A stretch of DNA of 64,000 nucleotides from NCBI RefSeq assembly GCF_024713975.1, contig NC_091109.1, positions 20,181,760-20,245,759 of the forward strand, read 5' to 3'. The translations under genes and the position numbers were made by a program. The stretch's first letter is position 1. The number at the start of each line of letters is the position of its first letter. Positions 1 to 14,700 of this stretch are shown piece by piece. The notes below the pieces were generated by a model, which saw only the letters and a program-made list of their open reading frames with translations, was not told where the DNA came from and did no database searches. This DNA is from Paralichthys olivaceus (lineage: Eukaryota; Chordata; Actinopteri; Pleuronectiformes; Paralichthyidae).

Positions 1-1044
1 TTGGTAATAAAACAGTCAAAGGGAACGGGACGCTCTTCTTTTGACAAACAATGTCCCCTGACAGCTCCACTGGTCAGTCTGCGTGAGGTCAGTGAAGTGA
101 GGACGGCTCGCAGATGCTGCCTCTCTAACGGCATCGCTCACAGGCTGTGATGGCACTTATCTGTCTGAGCTGTCCAGAGACAAGGTCTGAACACTTCTTT
201 ATCTGTCCTCCTGTCCTCCCGTCCCCCCCCCCCCCCCACACTGGCTCCTGCAGCCAGACTGCTGCCTGTTTGTGTTTGTTCTCGGCAGATTCCATTTGGC
301 ACCACGGCACAATGCTCATGAGACCAAGCCCAGACACAGAAGGTTTCAGACGGCTCACTCCATCATAGCTCAGATGGATAAAGAAGAATCAGTTGGTGAT
401 TTTAAAAACCAAAGCATGTTAGCCTCTCACCCAGGACAGACTCTGGTTTTACCTACGAAACTTTATTCAGAATAATATGTGAAAAGTAAAACCTGATATC
501 TGCTGAAAATGTACTTTGATCCAAGAAACTAAAGTTTTCCTCTGAAAGATGTAAAACTTCCATGCTGCAAATCCTGAGAGACATCCACCCCCCCAACCCC
601 CCCCACCATCACGACCACCACCTCATAGGTCAAGGCCACACTTGCTTTAAAGGACAGGGGGAGTGTGGGAGAAACCACACCAGTGAGGAGGAGCAGCCGT
701 AACGGTCGGAGGAGGACTTAACCGGAGTGTGTTAATTTGTATCTGGGGTTGTGATGTCTGAGGGGAGGGCCGGATAAGAAAGCGGTGGTCCGCAGAGAGA
801 CGCAAAGGAGTCAGGTTTCAGCTTTCAGCGAGGGCCCCTTGAGTCCCAGCGCACTGAAGCTGCCTTTGTTTGACTGGGAACCAGAGAGAGAGAGAGAGAG
901 AGGAGGAGGAGGAGGAGGAGGAGGAGAGAGGATTTTAGTTTGGAGTAAGTGGGGGAGAGAGGCAGAGTGAGCTCCATCTCTCTCTCGGTCTGCTGTCACT
1001 CTCAGGGCAAGTTTAGTTGGGATCTAAGCTCGGCGCCACTGAAG
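1..1044 (+). promoter_or_regulatory. Presumed promoter and 5' UTR region of col15a1
   Basis: No coding exon is visible. The stretch holds a poly-C run (about 225-238), C-rich patches near 588-605 and a purine-rich (GA)n/(GGA)n tract at about 884-937, then the ATG at 1045 in the context GAAGATGT. I found no clear TATA box. The promoter assignment rests only on lying upstream of the proposed first coding exon; the transcription start cannot be placed from sequence alone. Confidence 0.35.
884..937 (+). repeat. (GA)n/(GGA)n purine tract
   Basis: Uninterrupted purine run of GA repeats passing into GGA repeats, about 110 bp before the col15a1 start codon. Such tracts upstream of start sites can bind GAGA-type factors or form triplexes; here only the run itself is observed. 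Confidence 0.7.
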
Positions 1045-1235
1045 ATGTCTTCACGGTAAATGAAAGCCACAGTGTTTTCTGAGAAGAAGTTGTTTCATGT
1101 GAACTTTGAGTCTCGCTCTTCACTCGTGTGTTTTCTTTTTTTGTGTGTGCAGCATTCCTCCCTGGTTCTTTGGATTATTTCTGCTCGTGCTCCGGTTCTG
1201 CTGCCGACGCTCCTCTGCCTATCAGCCGCTGGACG
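1045..1235 (+). other. col15a1: col15a1 exons 1-2: start codon and signal peptide
   Basis: Exon 1 contributes ATG TCT TCA CG before a GTAAAT donor. Exon 2 (1153-1235) follows a T-rich tract ending in GTGTGCAG and ends before GTATGT. Joined, they read MSSRIPP followed by a hydrophobic core [14 protein letters not shown] and then [10 protein letters not shown], a plausible signal peptide with a cleavage site after SSA. Exon 2 ends in phase 1, exactly what the next exon at 26066 needs to read [17 protein letters not shown]. Human COL15A1 also has a short signal segment just before the SQG-x-LDLT motif. Weak points: the arginines in and after the hydrophobic core, the 11-nt coding part of exon 1, and the 24.8 kb gap to the next exon. 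Confidence 0.55.
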
Positions 1236-2696
1236 GTATGTGCACACTCTGTCTGTCTGATGACTGCATGCTGCTGGGGGGAAAAGTTTTCTGCTGTTGG
1301 CAAACTTTCTGCTGGCTCATGACTTTTCATCCGTTGAGTGAGAATGATTTAGCTGTTGCACTCGGGTCCTGCTGCACTGCAGGGGTGAGGTTACAGAGGC
1401 ACAGTGGGATATTACTTTCAGAGGGATTTCTTAATCGGAAGATGATATAGTGAAACCTTTGGTGTCAATGTTATTATGCATTGAGTAGGACACACACATT
1501 TTATGCTTATTACAGTAACATCCTGGCAGCAGCTTCTCTAATTTATATTGCAAATCATCTTGTCTATCGATGCTAATTAAAAGTATCTAATTAACAAAGT
1601 TTTATCTCTGGGAAAGTTTTGAGTCTGATGTTTGAGTGCGCCCACTATTCTTTCTGGAAGGGCTCCAATGTCTCTGTGCATGAGGCTGATAATGAAACAC
1701 GAGGATCCTCAAAGTCTACGGAAACTTTGCAAACTTTTGGAAAGTTGAGGAGCACGTCGGGCAGCTACCTGCTAGCTCCTGTGCTGTTGTACGATGGTTT
1801 CAATTATATCTGCTCTGGAGATGTTTTTCAGGAGCCCCTGTGCAGCGCTCTGCAGCCTCCGCCGACTGTTTTCACAGCTTAAATCTGGATTATTTTCCAG
1901 GATTAATGGATCAATCAGGACCCTTCAGCATGGTCCCAATTAGTGCCGAGGTTTTCTTTTCCATCGCAATTGGAAACAGGCAAAACCTCACGGCGTGCAC
2001 AGTGACAGCGGCTCTGCAATCAGTGGCACCGCATTATTCAGGTAGCGGACATGATGTAATGCCGCAGCTCTCTGAGGGTGTGCTGGGAGGTGCTTGTCAG
2101 ACATGAGGGCCAATGTCAGTAGAGCTTCTTTTTTGATTAGTCTCCATCCTGACGGTCGGCCAAATACATCATCACTGCTTCCGTCAGTGTGTTGGAATCT
2201 GGATTGACATTTGCAGCTTTGTGTGTGTGTGTGTGTGGATATCTCGACGTATGATCGCCTCATCGACCTCTGTGTCACAAAAGCTGAATTGTGAAATAAT
2301 TGCGAGGTCTCTTTTGCTAATGTGGCCGCAATGAGTGTAATCGTCAGTTTGACATTTTGAATTAAACGGCACTTTTGGCTGCTGGCGGCAAAAAAGGAGT
2401 GTAATCATCTCGTCTCCTAATTATAATATGAAGTGAAATGTGACCTTGTGGGGAGGAGAAGTTGTAGAAGTGTTTGCAGACCAGCAGGAGTGGACAGTGG
2501 AAGTGTGGGTGGAGCTGGTCGATGTCTTGACTGAAGAAAAGTGTGATTCCATGGTCTGGTTTCTTGTGGATCCTGCGGACACCGGCTGTGCTCGAGGCTT
2601 CGCTCTCAGTGTGTTTGTGCTTTTGCCATTTTCATAATAGTCTGCTATGATTCACTTTTTCAAGGGGGGGGGGGCACGCTCGCTGGCTCACTTTCC

Positions 2697-2729
<33 letters not shown>

Positions 2730-5700
2730 ACACCAGGGACAAATATTTCCAGGCTGCATGCTGTAAATATTCTTGAAAACATGAGCTGTCGCCGTGGCAA
2801 CGTTGACATTTCTGTTTTGAATAAAGTCGATGTGATTTGTTTCCTCGGTGTGAAGTGGTTCGGGGGTCTTCTCTCAGCCGATGTTTTTAGGTGGATGCAG
2901 CTGAACTAAGAGTTGGCAACGCAAAACATATTCCTTGGCAACAACATATCACGTCTCACAGTTCAAGCTGGACACGAGAACTTAATTCTGTTCAGCCATA
3001 TTTGGTAAAGGACATTCATGTAGGTGTGCGGACACATTAACCGGCTACCAATGAATGAATGAATGAAATAACATGAGTTTTAGAGAAATAATAGAAAGAA
3101 AGACTTTGCAGTGAATGGAAAATCAAACCAACAAGTTGATTGTTCAATATATTAATGAATACATTAGATTTTGATTAATTCATGGAGAATGCAGAACTAT
3201 TAGAAATGCATGGATATGTCAATCAACAGATGTGTCACCAGGCAAATGAATGACTACATAATTGATTGAATGAATGAATGAATGAATGCAAGACTGGTGC
3301 ATATGCAAAACAATTAGTCAATAAATAAATGAGCAGATTAATGACAAAAACGTTGAGTTGAATAAATGAGCAAATGAATTCAAGTCAACTACATTTGCAA
3401 TGAAAATGAGTAAATTAATAAATGAGTCACTTCAGTCAGTGCAGCCGTTTTCAGACGTGAACTCCGGAGGATGTCCGCACAATTTGATCCGGACTTTCTC
3501 TGGACTTTCTACCGGCGCCGAGCTTAAAAACTCTCATGTTCAAAGGTCTGGAGTCCGGGGCATGTCTGACAGCAGCTTATGTAGACGGGTGAATGGATGA
3601 ATAAAGGAGTAAAGTTTGTATGTATATCAAATAGAATTTAAACAAGATGTTCGAACCCCAGTAAACAAAACAATAAAAATGGTGTCGTCTCATGTTGTGA
3701 AGGGATCAGATGTCACTTCATATACTTTGTTCTCATGAGTCATAAAGCTTCAACCTTGGGGAATGAACAGCTCAACTAATGAGCTTGTAAACAAACACAA
3801 CATATATTTTAACCTCTTCAGCCTCCGGTGATTCTGTGAGACAGTGAAAGTCACGCTGCCGTGCTTCGCTGTGCACGTAAGGAAGCTCGCATCAGCATAT
3901 ATGACACATCCACGAGAGCACACGTGCAACTCAACTCAATTATTGTTCCCCATCTGCTGTACACATGGTGATTATTCCAAAATAATAATGTTTGTAATTA
4001 TCTCTGTGGAATGACAGGAATGCCTCAGACACAGATGCCTGTTGGAGATAATGAACATGAGGTAGCTGATGAAGTGACGCTCTGTGAACGTGGTTATGAT
4101 GAGTGCATTGTGGGCGATGATTATGATGAAGACAAGTGTGACGATGAGACAAAGACAATTATGGGACTCCTCGGAGATCAGTAAAATAAGCAACGGGTCG
4201 GGAGGACGTCAGATGTTACATCTCGAACAGAGTCGGTCGTACATGACACACACGTGACTTTCAGATGAAGCTCTCCGGGGGCGTTCAGTAGACAGACCTC
4301 ATTTAAGGAAATTCATCCACTCGCTGGTTTATCCGACTGAAAACATTTCTCTTCTACTGCAAAAGCAGGATTCATTATTGGGGTCCGGCTGACTAAGCAT
4401 CCGTAGAGATTTAACCTTGATAATGGAGGAAATAATAATGTTTCTGGTCCTAGCTCCAGTATTTTCAAGATGCTGCAGTGCCCTGTTGTTATTGTGGATC
4501 TCAGACGGTGGAATAAAATAAACACAACGAGGAACAAATCTCAGCTTCTGACGTTTCTTGTTCGCTTGTAAGCCGATGGTTCAGATCCGGATTTGGCAAA
4601 TGTCGTTCTGAAGCAGATAAGACAGAGACAGAGAGAGAGAGTACATGAATTAGAGTGAGTCCACTAAAGCCGGTTCCCCAACTGCCAACAAGATGTAGAA
4701 GAAGCAGGGAGTTGAGCGATGTGTCTGTTAGGGAATAACAAATGTTCAGTCAAATAACTGGACAGCACTGAAAGAAACCGAATACTAATAAATAAAGTAA
4801 ATAATACGTGTTCCAGTAGTGACGCACTGACTGCGTTGATGTATGATTGAAGTTCATGTTCAGTTGGTTGAATATTAATTTTTTTGTGAGCTGCTGCAAA
4901 AATGTCCACTCATTTTGTAAATCATATTATAAATGTAAAACATTTTCTCGGTGTTCAGAGTTTTTGAATCAAATTCAGAGGTTCAGACTTTTTCTCCTGT
5001 GACTTTGTTTAAAAATTAAAAACATTCATTTTCCAAAATCTGGAAACGATTTGACAAACGGCTGATTTTCATTGTCCAAACAAAAGATGTCGAGACATTC
5101 GTCTCTGTTACCAGACAAAGACGGGCGCTTAATTGATGAGTTGTTATGAATCAGGAAAACTTGAGATGCATGAAATATTTGCAGGAGCACAGATCGACGC
5201 TCAATAATACAGATGTCACCAGAAGTGAGATGACATTCAGTGTAAGGAAGCAACTTGTAAAATCCTCCACATCCATTTGGTCTTGATTCCGACTTAACGA
5301 GATCCTGGTTTTCCAGTTCGATGCAGGTCATCTGGACCACAGCCCTGCGCAAGGTTAAGACGTCAGGTTCTGGTTAATAGTTTCTGCTGGAGCGCAGAGG
5401 GATCGTCCATCGTGTCCAACTATGATTTCATGAATGAGTAAGAAAGAAAAAACACGAGACTTTTACAGTCTGTGACATTTTCCTATACATCAACGTCCTG
5501 GTTGTTTCCATTCAGCGCAACATACAGGCCACCAGCGAGTCATCTGATATGCAGTTTATCAATTCCCTGACGTTGTCTTTTCTTTGAAACACATAATACT
5601 GAGCAGATCTTTCCTGCCTGAAACCCACAACAATGAACTCTGAGCTCCATTTGTACCAACCGTCATGACTACCACTAAATATTAGACAAAGCTAAGTGTC

Positions 5701-8700
5701 CAGATGTTTCTTGGACTCTCTGCAGATGTGTTTATACTCTGCATGTCAAAATGTGCAACTGCTCTGTATGAGTTTGCACAGGTTCAACGTGGTTTCTCTG
5801 CTACATTATGAGGTAATTATATAAATAACAGTTGCACTTTGTCATTAGTCAGTTGAATACAACACATTTATAAAGATTGTCTATTGTAGATATGAAACTA
5901 AAGCTTTGCAACAGGACTGGAAACTAGGGGAATCTGCTGCTTTGGCTTCGTCTGAGGGAATTTATAACGATCTGCACGAAAGCTCAGCTGTTTCCAGACG
6001 TGTCTTTCTGCCATTTGCTTTCATGAAGAATTTCCTCTCCATAGCTTTGATATTGAAAATGAAATTCATCCTCGTCATTTCACTGACTCTGCATCTCTGT
6101 GTTTGTTTGTTTGTTTGTTTGTTTGTTCCCTGGACGGTGACACCAGCTTCTTGTGGGTGCATGCGTCAGCGTCAGGCTCGAATCGATTCCAGATGTTCTG
6201 CAGGTTGTGTGTGTCGCACGTGTTTCTGCATCCCAGATTATTCCTTGTTACGTCCAACTGCCACATTGCGTCCTCTAACAGCTCTTAATTATCTTCATCT
6301 GGCTCCTTGTTCATGTCTTTGACTCCTAATGAATGCAGTTTGTTACTTTTGCGACTTCCTAGGTTTTATCCTTGTTGATTTGTTTTGCCACATGACCAGA
6401 ATCATTTTTATTTTACGCATTCATTACCTCGTGAATAAGTTTGAAAAATTAAACGCTGCTGATTTTATAAGCGACCATTCTGCTCACACGACACTTTGAA
6501 GGAAGCTGCTCCGCAGGCTCCGAGCCTGGACGCTGACTTGTATCTGCAAACGTTTTAAAAGAAACACCGAACCAAAAACATGTGCGTTATTCTGGAGGGT
6601 AAACAGGAACCGCTAAATCTGTCCTGGACAAAACAAGTTACTATTATTAGTGGTGGACACAGTGTGAGCAGAAACACTGAGATGAGCGGGATAGCTGCGT
6701 TCAGAGATTGAGCTCTGAGGACAAACGCAGGATGTGTGAAGTATAGGAAGGATTCTGTGGGAGGGTGAAGGTGTGACGCCTAATGTCACTTTGAGCCTTT
6801 GAAGGTTTTGAAGTTATTGTCGTCTGTCCTCTTTTAGTAAAACCGCACATGTGGTTTTTTGCAATTACCTCGTAAACAGATTAGTGGGAAGTTTCACCCA
6901 AGATTACAATTGTTTTTCATGAAAAGCATCATTAACACAAAAGACTTCCTGAGCGAACTTATCTTTGGTTTAAGCTCTCGTTAATTCAACCTTATCTCGA
7001 CACCAGTCTTCTCTCGCTGAAATCAAAGCCTTGGCCATCAAAGAGCTTTTATACCAAGAGCTGAACTCTGCGTTTGATGTGGTCCAATGTTTTTCTTCCT
7101 GGGCCTTCGTTTCAAACGGGGATGACGGAGATCAAACGAAACCGCACTGTGTTGCCATGATCTTATTTTATTTATGTATTTATTTTGCTGGTGTTTTGGT
7201 TGATGCTGTTCTTTCCACGAGTCTGAAGTCCACAAAGTGAGGCATTAGTCCAAACCCATGTTGTGTGTCCTCACATTTTTCTTTCAAATAAGGAAATAAC
7301 CAGTCCTGCATATCGATACCCTGCATGTGAGGCGTTGGGGTGACATCGCTCTACGCAGGCACATCGGTTACAAGCCGCACCTTCCGTCGCCTCCGCCACT
7401 TTCAGCTTGTGAGAAACGCTGAGCTCAGCAGTGTCACTTCACTGTGTCCTCAACGTCCACTAATGAAGTGCAGTCGACCAAAGCTTCTGCCAGTAGCTCA
7501 TGCGGACATGTTCAGTGGTTTATGAATGTGATGCAGGATGAAAAGAAACATTACAGCTGTGGAGATGCACGGTTGAGACCGAGCCACAGTACATCCTCTG
7601 TCCTGTGAGCATTTTTACTGGATGAAATGTGACACACCATTAGAATTTATGAGTTTTCCTTCATTCCTGGAGGAAATGGCGGGCTCACATGTTGCCGGCG
7701 GGTCTTTGGGGTGCATCAAAACTGCGATTTACGATCACGTAGAGTGGATCTGAATTAGCGTGTTTGTTTTTCTGGGAGCGGCTTCCTGGCTTTTTTTTGC
7801 AAAACATGGAATCTCCATCACTCTGGAAAGTTTCCGTCAGGCCGGAAAGATGGAGCAGAAACAAGCAGGTGTCTGTTCAGCTGCGTGCAGACCACAGAGG
7901 GAGAGAGGGCACGTCAAACAGCGACGGAGCATCTGAGTTCCTAATGAGGTCATGGAGTGCGGAGCAGTGGTGTGTGGCTCCGAAACAGACGTGAGGAGTT
8001 CGGTGTCTAATTTACCTTAATCCTGGTTGAATCCGAATTCTGTGTGTGGATTATAGTGAAACAAGTTCTCGTTCCCTGAGGAGTGTTCAGAGAGTTCTTC
8101 TTGTGTGTCTGTGTTTGAGTTGGAGCAGCACGCCTCTTAATGACAGAGCAGTTGTCAGTGAGAGCAGATTTATGAAGGCTTCATTTTTTCCCCTCTTTCA
8201 CTCTAAAAATATCACCTTTACCCTCGTTTGCTCTCGGTTCTCTGCCTGACTGATGGGTTAGTCACAGATGGAACAGGATGTGAGTGTCGGAGATAAAGGT
8301 TCGCTGCTCCTCGTTCTGCTAATTGCTACTGGGGTCAAGGTAACACTTCACTTGAACCCTGGTAATGATTATTAGATGTTTGGCGTCTGTCTCCACTGCA
8401 CGGCCAAAAGTAAGGAGACGTCCAAAGATCGTACCTTCATGTGACAGTTGAACATGTTAGCTGTGTATCTGTGCATTAATAAAAACAATTCCACAGTTGT
8501 GTCGAAAAAAGGCGTCTGATGTGATACCTCCGCCGTTTGCGGGATGTGGGATTATGGCTGCAGAGATTTTCTTCCATTTATCCTCTAGAGCATGAGTGAG
8601 AGTGGCACTGATGTTGACTAACGAGGCCTGGGGATGTTACAGTTCATCCCAAAGGTGTTGGATTGAGTTGAGGTCGGAGGGTTTGAGCAGGTCAGTCAAG

Positions 8701-11700
8701 TTTGTTTGGTCCAACATGTCACTTTAATCTGCAGCATCAAGAATAAAGACTCTGTTACATCGTTTGCTGTCTCAACCTTGAAGCTTTTATGGCTCTGGTC
8801 TGTCTCCTGTCTTACTGACAAATGACTTCTGGTCATTAACAAACCAACAAGAACAGTCTGTTTTGGGACTTTGAGCTTCTCATCACTGAGACACGAACTA
8901 TTGTTTTGAACTCTTTGCACGTCTGAGGTCCTGCTCGAATCTTCAGGTGCCTGAAGAGCTTTGGGAGTTTGTCTCGAAGCAGCAGAGAGATCGATGTGTA
9001 GATAGGTGGAAAGTGTGGGAACGACTGAAAGACATTTTCCCTGAGGGGCATCAGATCGTTTCCCAGCGGGAGGTGGGATTAGCATAGGGGTTGTTGGTCG
9101 TTTAGTGGCGAGTGTGTTTGAGTGTGTGTGTGTCTGTGTGTACACGCATTCATGTGTCGTGTGCTCAGCTGGTCTGCAGCTGCGTTGATTCTGAGCACAC
9201 TGTCAAAGCACTTCCTGAAAATCACCAACACAAATCTAATTCCTGGTTAGGTCTCATTTTACTTCTCTGTCCCACCCCCGCGGGCGAGTAAACATCCACA
9301 AACATCTGTGTCTTTCTCCGTCTCCCCTCAATACTGTCTTTTAAAAAAAAAAAAAAAAAAAAGTGTCTGTCTTGTTCACGTGTTTCCATCATCTTCATAT
9401 TCGTCTCTCTTTGCTTTTTACCGCAAGTGCTTCAGAAAAAGCCGAGTGCTGATAAATCTGCCGTGAAATGTGAAAATCAGGAAGTTAATTTCTCACCTTG
9501 GTTTGCGGTTGGAGCTGCGGCTGTTGGCGCCTCGTTAGCGGTGCCAGAAATTAAGTCTGTGCATGAAGTCGACAGCTTGACTTTGACCATAAGTGTGTTA
9601 CAGTTAGCGGCAGTTAATGTATTTCCTTTCTTTAGATCAGACTGTGTTACTGTTGCTGTACAAACAGCTGCTAAAACTTCTCTCATTGTGAGATTTCTCT
9701 ACATATTTATCCTCCTATCTCTATAAACACAGTTTCTGTGCAGGAGCAGACTCGGGGCTTCACACCATTTGCATCAGCGTTGACATTTTTATTAGTTTTT
9801 CCATAGTTACTCTGACAAAATGGGATTTGCTCCTGTGAGGCTGCATGAAAATTCGCTTTTGTGGCGTGAAGCTGGATTCAAGAAGTTTTCAAGTTCGTGT
9901 GGTCGCAGAAATGAAGTCAAGCAGCGAGTGACTGGTTTCTTCACTTCTTATTCAAAGTGCCGGCATCGTATTGGATTAGATTTGTTTCACATGGCTCTGG
10001 TTGATGAGTTCTGGAAGATGCTATGGTTTTTCTTTTTGGTCATGATGTTTGCAAAGTTATTATTCTGTGGTCTGCAATTTCTACTAAAAAAGTGAAAACA
10101 GCTTCCCGATGGGCTGAGCCTGAATATCCAAGCAAAATGAAAGAACCTTATATAGTTTTAGAAAACAAATGTTCTACTAAACATTCTTCTTCTCTGTCAC
10201 ACTTACTCAATTTTTGGAAATCCACTTCAAAATGCCTATAATGATGTAGTTAAATAAACTTTGACCCAAGAAAACTGTTAAATATATGATGGTAAATTTA
10301 TGAAAACCATGAGTCTCAAGTATAAACTGAGAACTTCTGAAAAACCTTTTCCTTTTTTGTGTAATCCTGCTTCAAGGCAGAGAATCGACACTGAAAACAT
10401 GACGTCCTTGTTGGAGGTAAAACTGCCACATCAAGGTTTTTACTCAACCTATTGTAAGTATTTGAGGTCACAGAAACAATTTTGGATTTCAAAAGCCTCG
10501 GAGGAATCTTTTCTTCCTCTTCAGGCCTTGGTTGAACAATGCTGTCATCAGTCCGTCCCTCAGGTAACACCCGTCATCCCAGTCCGGTGCTCAGGCCCCT
10601 GAAGCTTTCATCAGCCTCTTTTGACCAGAGCGAGGAGGAAAACAGATTTGTTTCTCAAAAAAGCTTTCAAGCTCCAGAGCAAATGCAACACTTCAGTCCT
10701 GATGTTTTCATGAAACCTATTGGAAGGTCTCTAGTTACTATTTTTTATAATTGGGCAACAGTAGTTTAATTTGTTACGTGCAGACTTTTTGAAAACTGTT
10801 TGTGTGGCACTCAAGCTTCCAAACTTTTCAACAGCTTCTCCTGCCAAAGTGTAGAGAAACACACAATAACAGAGATTAGAGCAAAGGTCAATTCCTATTT
10901 AACTCTCTTCCAAAACAATGTCAACTCCTTGCAGCTTCAGCAGCTCCAAGTCAGTCAACGAGGCAACACAGCCAGACAAAGGAGTTTAAGCACAAACGCT
11001 CTTAAATAGAGGACAACACCTCGGTTTTCCATAATAAAGCAGCGAAACAGTTTGTGTAGATAGTGGAGCTGCTTTCACCGGATTGGAATGACAGGATTTC
11101 TTGTTTATTTAACTGAGGTGCTCTTGGTATGAAGTAATTAACCTTGCTATAAACAGCTACCTCCCCCGTGGTTCAGTGGAACTTTAACACATAAAATTAA
11201 AAAAAATAAAATAAAAACGTTTAGTAGCTGGAAGCAGTAGATATAATGGAAAATCACTGTGGTTAGAAATGTGTATGTCTGGCAAGAACAAGCTGAAATG
11301 AATGGTAGTGAAAAGCTGGTAAACGTTTTCTGTTGAACCAGTTGATTCTTTTCTTTTAATCCGTTGCAGATGTACAATTTATTATTTTATGGATCGTCTT
11401 CTGCTCTGATCGTCTCTCGTAGATCATCTGAACCTCATCGTTCATCGACGCCGAAAAAACCTTGAGCCTTTAGAAGGGACTGATGTTTTTTATTGCACTG
11501 ATGAAACTTCAGTGTGTAGCTGCTCATCAGCACACTTTTAGCAGCTGAGTCAAACCTGACTACGTGGCCAAAGGGGAAGAGAAGGGATTTTATGTGATGT
11601 TGTGGTTGCTCAGCTGAGGAGTCATCTGCCCGTTTAGCTGTCAACCCCGGATTTGATAACTCGCTCACTGGCAGCTGATAAGAAACATGATCTCTGGCCC

Positions 11701-14700
11701 AGTTTCACCCTCGGGGGAATAACGTCGACTGGGAAATCACTTCGCTTTTGATGTATTATTGAGCATAACCTGACTGAACACTTGTGGTGAAACCTCCAAG
11801 TTTTCTCATCTGTTGTGATATTTCTTCCTCCTTGTGCAGGCCGGTGTAGCTCCGATGAACAAAGTACCTGTGGAAGCTGTTTTGAATGAAATGGTTTAAA
11901 AGATGGAATAGGAGATATTGTAAATCTTACTCCCAAATCCTGGAATCGGCATCAGCCCCCCCAAAAATCCATATCATCTGGGCTCAAGGTCAAGTTGGAT
12001 GCGAGTATCTGCTGGTGTTGCTGCTCATCGTTATTTTGGCCGGCCCGGAGAGGTCACAAGAATATTTCATTTTGTTTTCCTCATCCCACTCCTGTTTCTC
12101 CATATTTCTGATGGTAACATTAGAAACGCTTCGGTTTCTGCAGCGTCCTCCTTGTTTGCAATTTGTGCCGAGTGGCTTCAAGGCTTTCCCCTCAAGTTTC
12201 CAACACATGATGCAACGAGCATGTAATGGTCTGGAGCAAGAGGAGTGTGACAGGCAGCGTCATTATTATTATTACAGCCCTGGCTTGTCTTGTAACCGTG
12301 GAGCTCTGAAGTGTGGACAACATGGTGTTCCTCAGGGTTATGACTGGTTTATGATGGGAGAGGATTGTGGTTTCAGCGCCATGTTGCGTTCAGCGGCGGC
12401 AGCAAACCGCTACCACTTAAAAGGCTGTCTGGAAAATGTGGTGCATTTATTATGCACCCCAAAGGATTTTGTGGAAATGTAATGTCACCTACGTTATAGA
12501 TTTCTCCCCTCTGAGGTTTTAAGCTGCGATGGACAAAGATGTCTCCTGATGGCTGAACGCGGAAACATCTCTTTTTATTTCCATAAAGTCAGAATTGGAG
12601 TTTGGTTGGTTTCTTCTGTGATTCCGAATAACTTTTATAAATGCATGTTTGAAATGTGTGGGAGACGGGGGGGGGAGTAAAGGCCAGAGACGGACATCTG
12701 GGATTAGAGATGCCAACAAAACAAAGCGTGCAATGTGTCAGAGGATTTCTAGAAGTCAGAGTAAACACAGACCGGCAACAAATGTAGCATAGCTTTGTTT
12801 GTTTTCATGTCTTGCAGAGAATCTTGGAATCGGTTGTATGGCACAGAGATGCGCTGTATAGAACTGTCTATTGACAATCTTCTCTTCTAATGTCCATTGG
12901 TTTTGGACGATTTTGAGATAATTATTCAGTTGAACCCTTGTTTGAGACGAAAATTAAGAAAATGGGACGCAGGTATAAAGTTCAGGCAGCGACACTAATA
13001 AGAATGAAGTAGTTAAAGTATCAAAACATCTATAAAGTATAGAATTGGCACAAAAAAAACTTTAAATATACATGTCATGGTGATTGATTTGTTGCTAAAC
13101 TGATCCCGATTCCTACAGAAACAAAACCTCTGCAGAACTCATGAGGTCAAGTCACTGGCAGAGAGAAACATGGAAAGACATTTTAACATGTGTTATAAAA
13201 GCATCCCAGAATTGTGGGAGATGTGCACCTGTGAGTATTTAGAGCAACAAACCAAGGGAACTAAAAGTTTTCATTTCAAGATGTGTCACATCAGAAAGCT
13301 TGAAAAGTGGAAATCTAAAAATATAAACCCTGATATATATTTTTAGTTATCGTGTGTTTGTGTGTTTGTGTGTTTGTGTAGAGCATGAGATTGTCATGCT
13401 TTGAGTTTATCTGCCGCATGAGGAAACAAACTGTGGGTCAGATGTTGAGGATCAAAGCGTCTGCAGGTTGCCAGCAGGTACTTGTTGAGGTTTTTTTTTT
13501 TTTACGGAGACTAACAGCTACGTGCAATCTCCTGTTATAGAGCGACTGTGAGCGAGAAGAGAGGCCTGCTTCTAAATCTGGAAAGCTTTACACCCACACA
13601 GTAACTCACACATGTTCCAACACACATACGGCTGAACTGAGGAACTGTTGCTTTTGGATTAAGTTTCCCCAACAGCAGTAAATCAGACTCATTCTGGAGA
13701 GCGCCGAGACTTTTCATTAGTCAGGGGACAGAGTTTGTTTGTGTGTAAAATGTCTTTTTGCTCATGCAGCAGGTTTTATCATTATAAAACTATCACAGAG
13801 TTTCCACTCAGGAGCAGTGTTTACTTTCTTATTCCCTCCGTCCACGAGGTCGTGTTCTTATCTGTGTTTGTTTGTTAGTTTGCAGGATGACGCTAAAACT
13901 ACTCAAACAGTTTCCACGAATGTTTGAACACTTTAAATTGTGATGCGAATTCCAGATCAGGGGACGGATCCGGGATTTTTCTTTCGCTTTCTTTAACATT
14001 GTGGGATAAAACGCATTTTTATTGATTTCTCAAAGGAATCATGGCTCATGGTGAAAATCAGTCATGTTTAGGCGACTGATGTCTATGAGCGTGTGCAAAA
14101 ATCCAGATCTAGGGAATTTAAATGTGGTTTCATGAGGGGAGTGATGGGTTTGAGCAACAGTTTATGAAGCAGTTAATCAGTTTAAGGTCTCTATCAAGTG
14201 AAAATGCAAACTTTTTGCAGCAGTATCCTTTTCCAAATGGAAGACGAAACCTCAGCTTCTCGGAATTTCATTGTACATTGAGTTCATGCACTTAGTTTCT
14301 GTCGGTGCCAAATTTTGTTGCCAAGTGGAAAATCAGTCTAAAAATCATGTAGTTAAGATTCACTATGTGACTCTGCTCTTTCTTATCATCTCTCTTTGCT
14401 GAACTTTTGATAAAGAGCACCTAGGGAACGCTTGTTGACTTCTTTCCATGTCTGACGCTTTAAGATTTGTGCTCCGCAGGATGAGGTACCAGGATGTTAG
14501 AGCCAGAAATAACGAAAACCGCTTTTACTCCTTTCGTTTCATCTCTGCTCTGAAAGTTTCAAACTGTTGAAGTAAAGACCTCATAGCTCTGATTGTCTCT
14601 GCAGTTTTTCCTTCAGTTCGTCCAACGCTGACGCAATTACCTGAAAATCTGTCGCCGAGCTTCCACCGACACGTTAACGTCGCAAAGATGCACTAGTCTG

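Noticed and set aside
3433..3565. Short segment with CCGGA-rich words that looked like a fish repeat
   Set aside because: The likeness rests on a few short words and no terminal repeats or boundaries could be defined.
5906..6322. 138-codon open frame with a hydrophobic, Cys-rich look
   Set aside because: It runs through a (GTTT)n microsatellite that supplies the hydrophobic residues; no homology recognised.
8696..9145. 149-codon minus-strand open frame next to the Tc1 fragment
   Set aside because: Does not resemble Tc1 transposase or any other family I recognise; probably chance.
11886..12482. 198-codon open frame on the + strand in intron 2
   Set aside because: No domain, no convincing composition and no splice or promoter context; the length is within chance for 25 kb of non-coding sequence.
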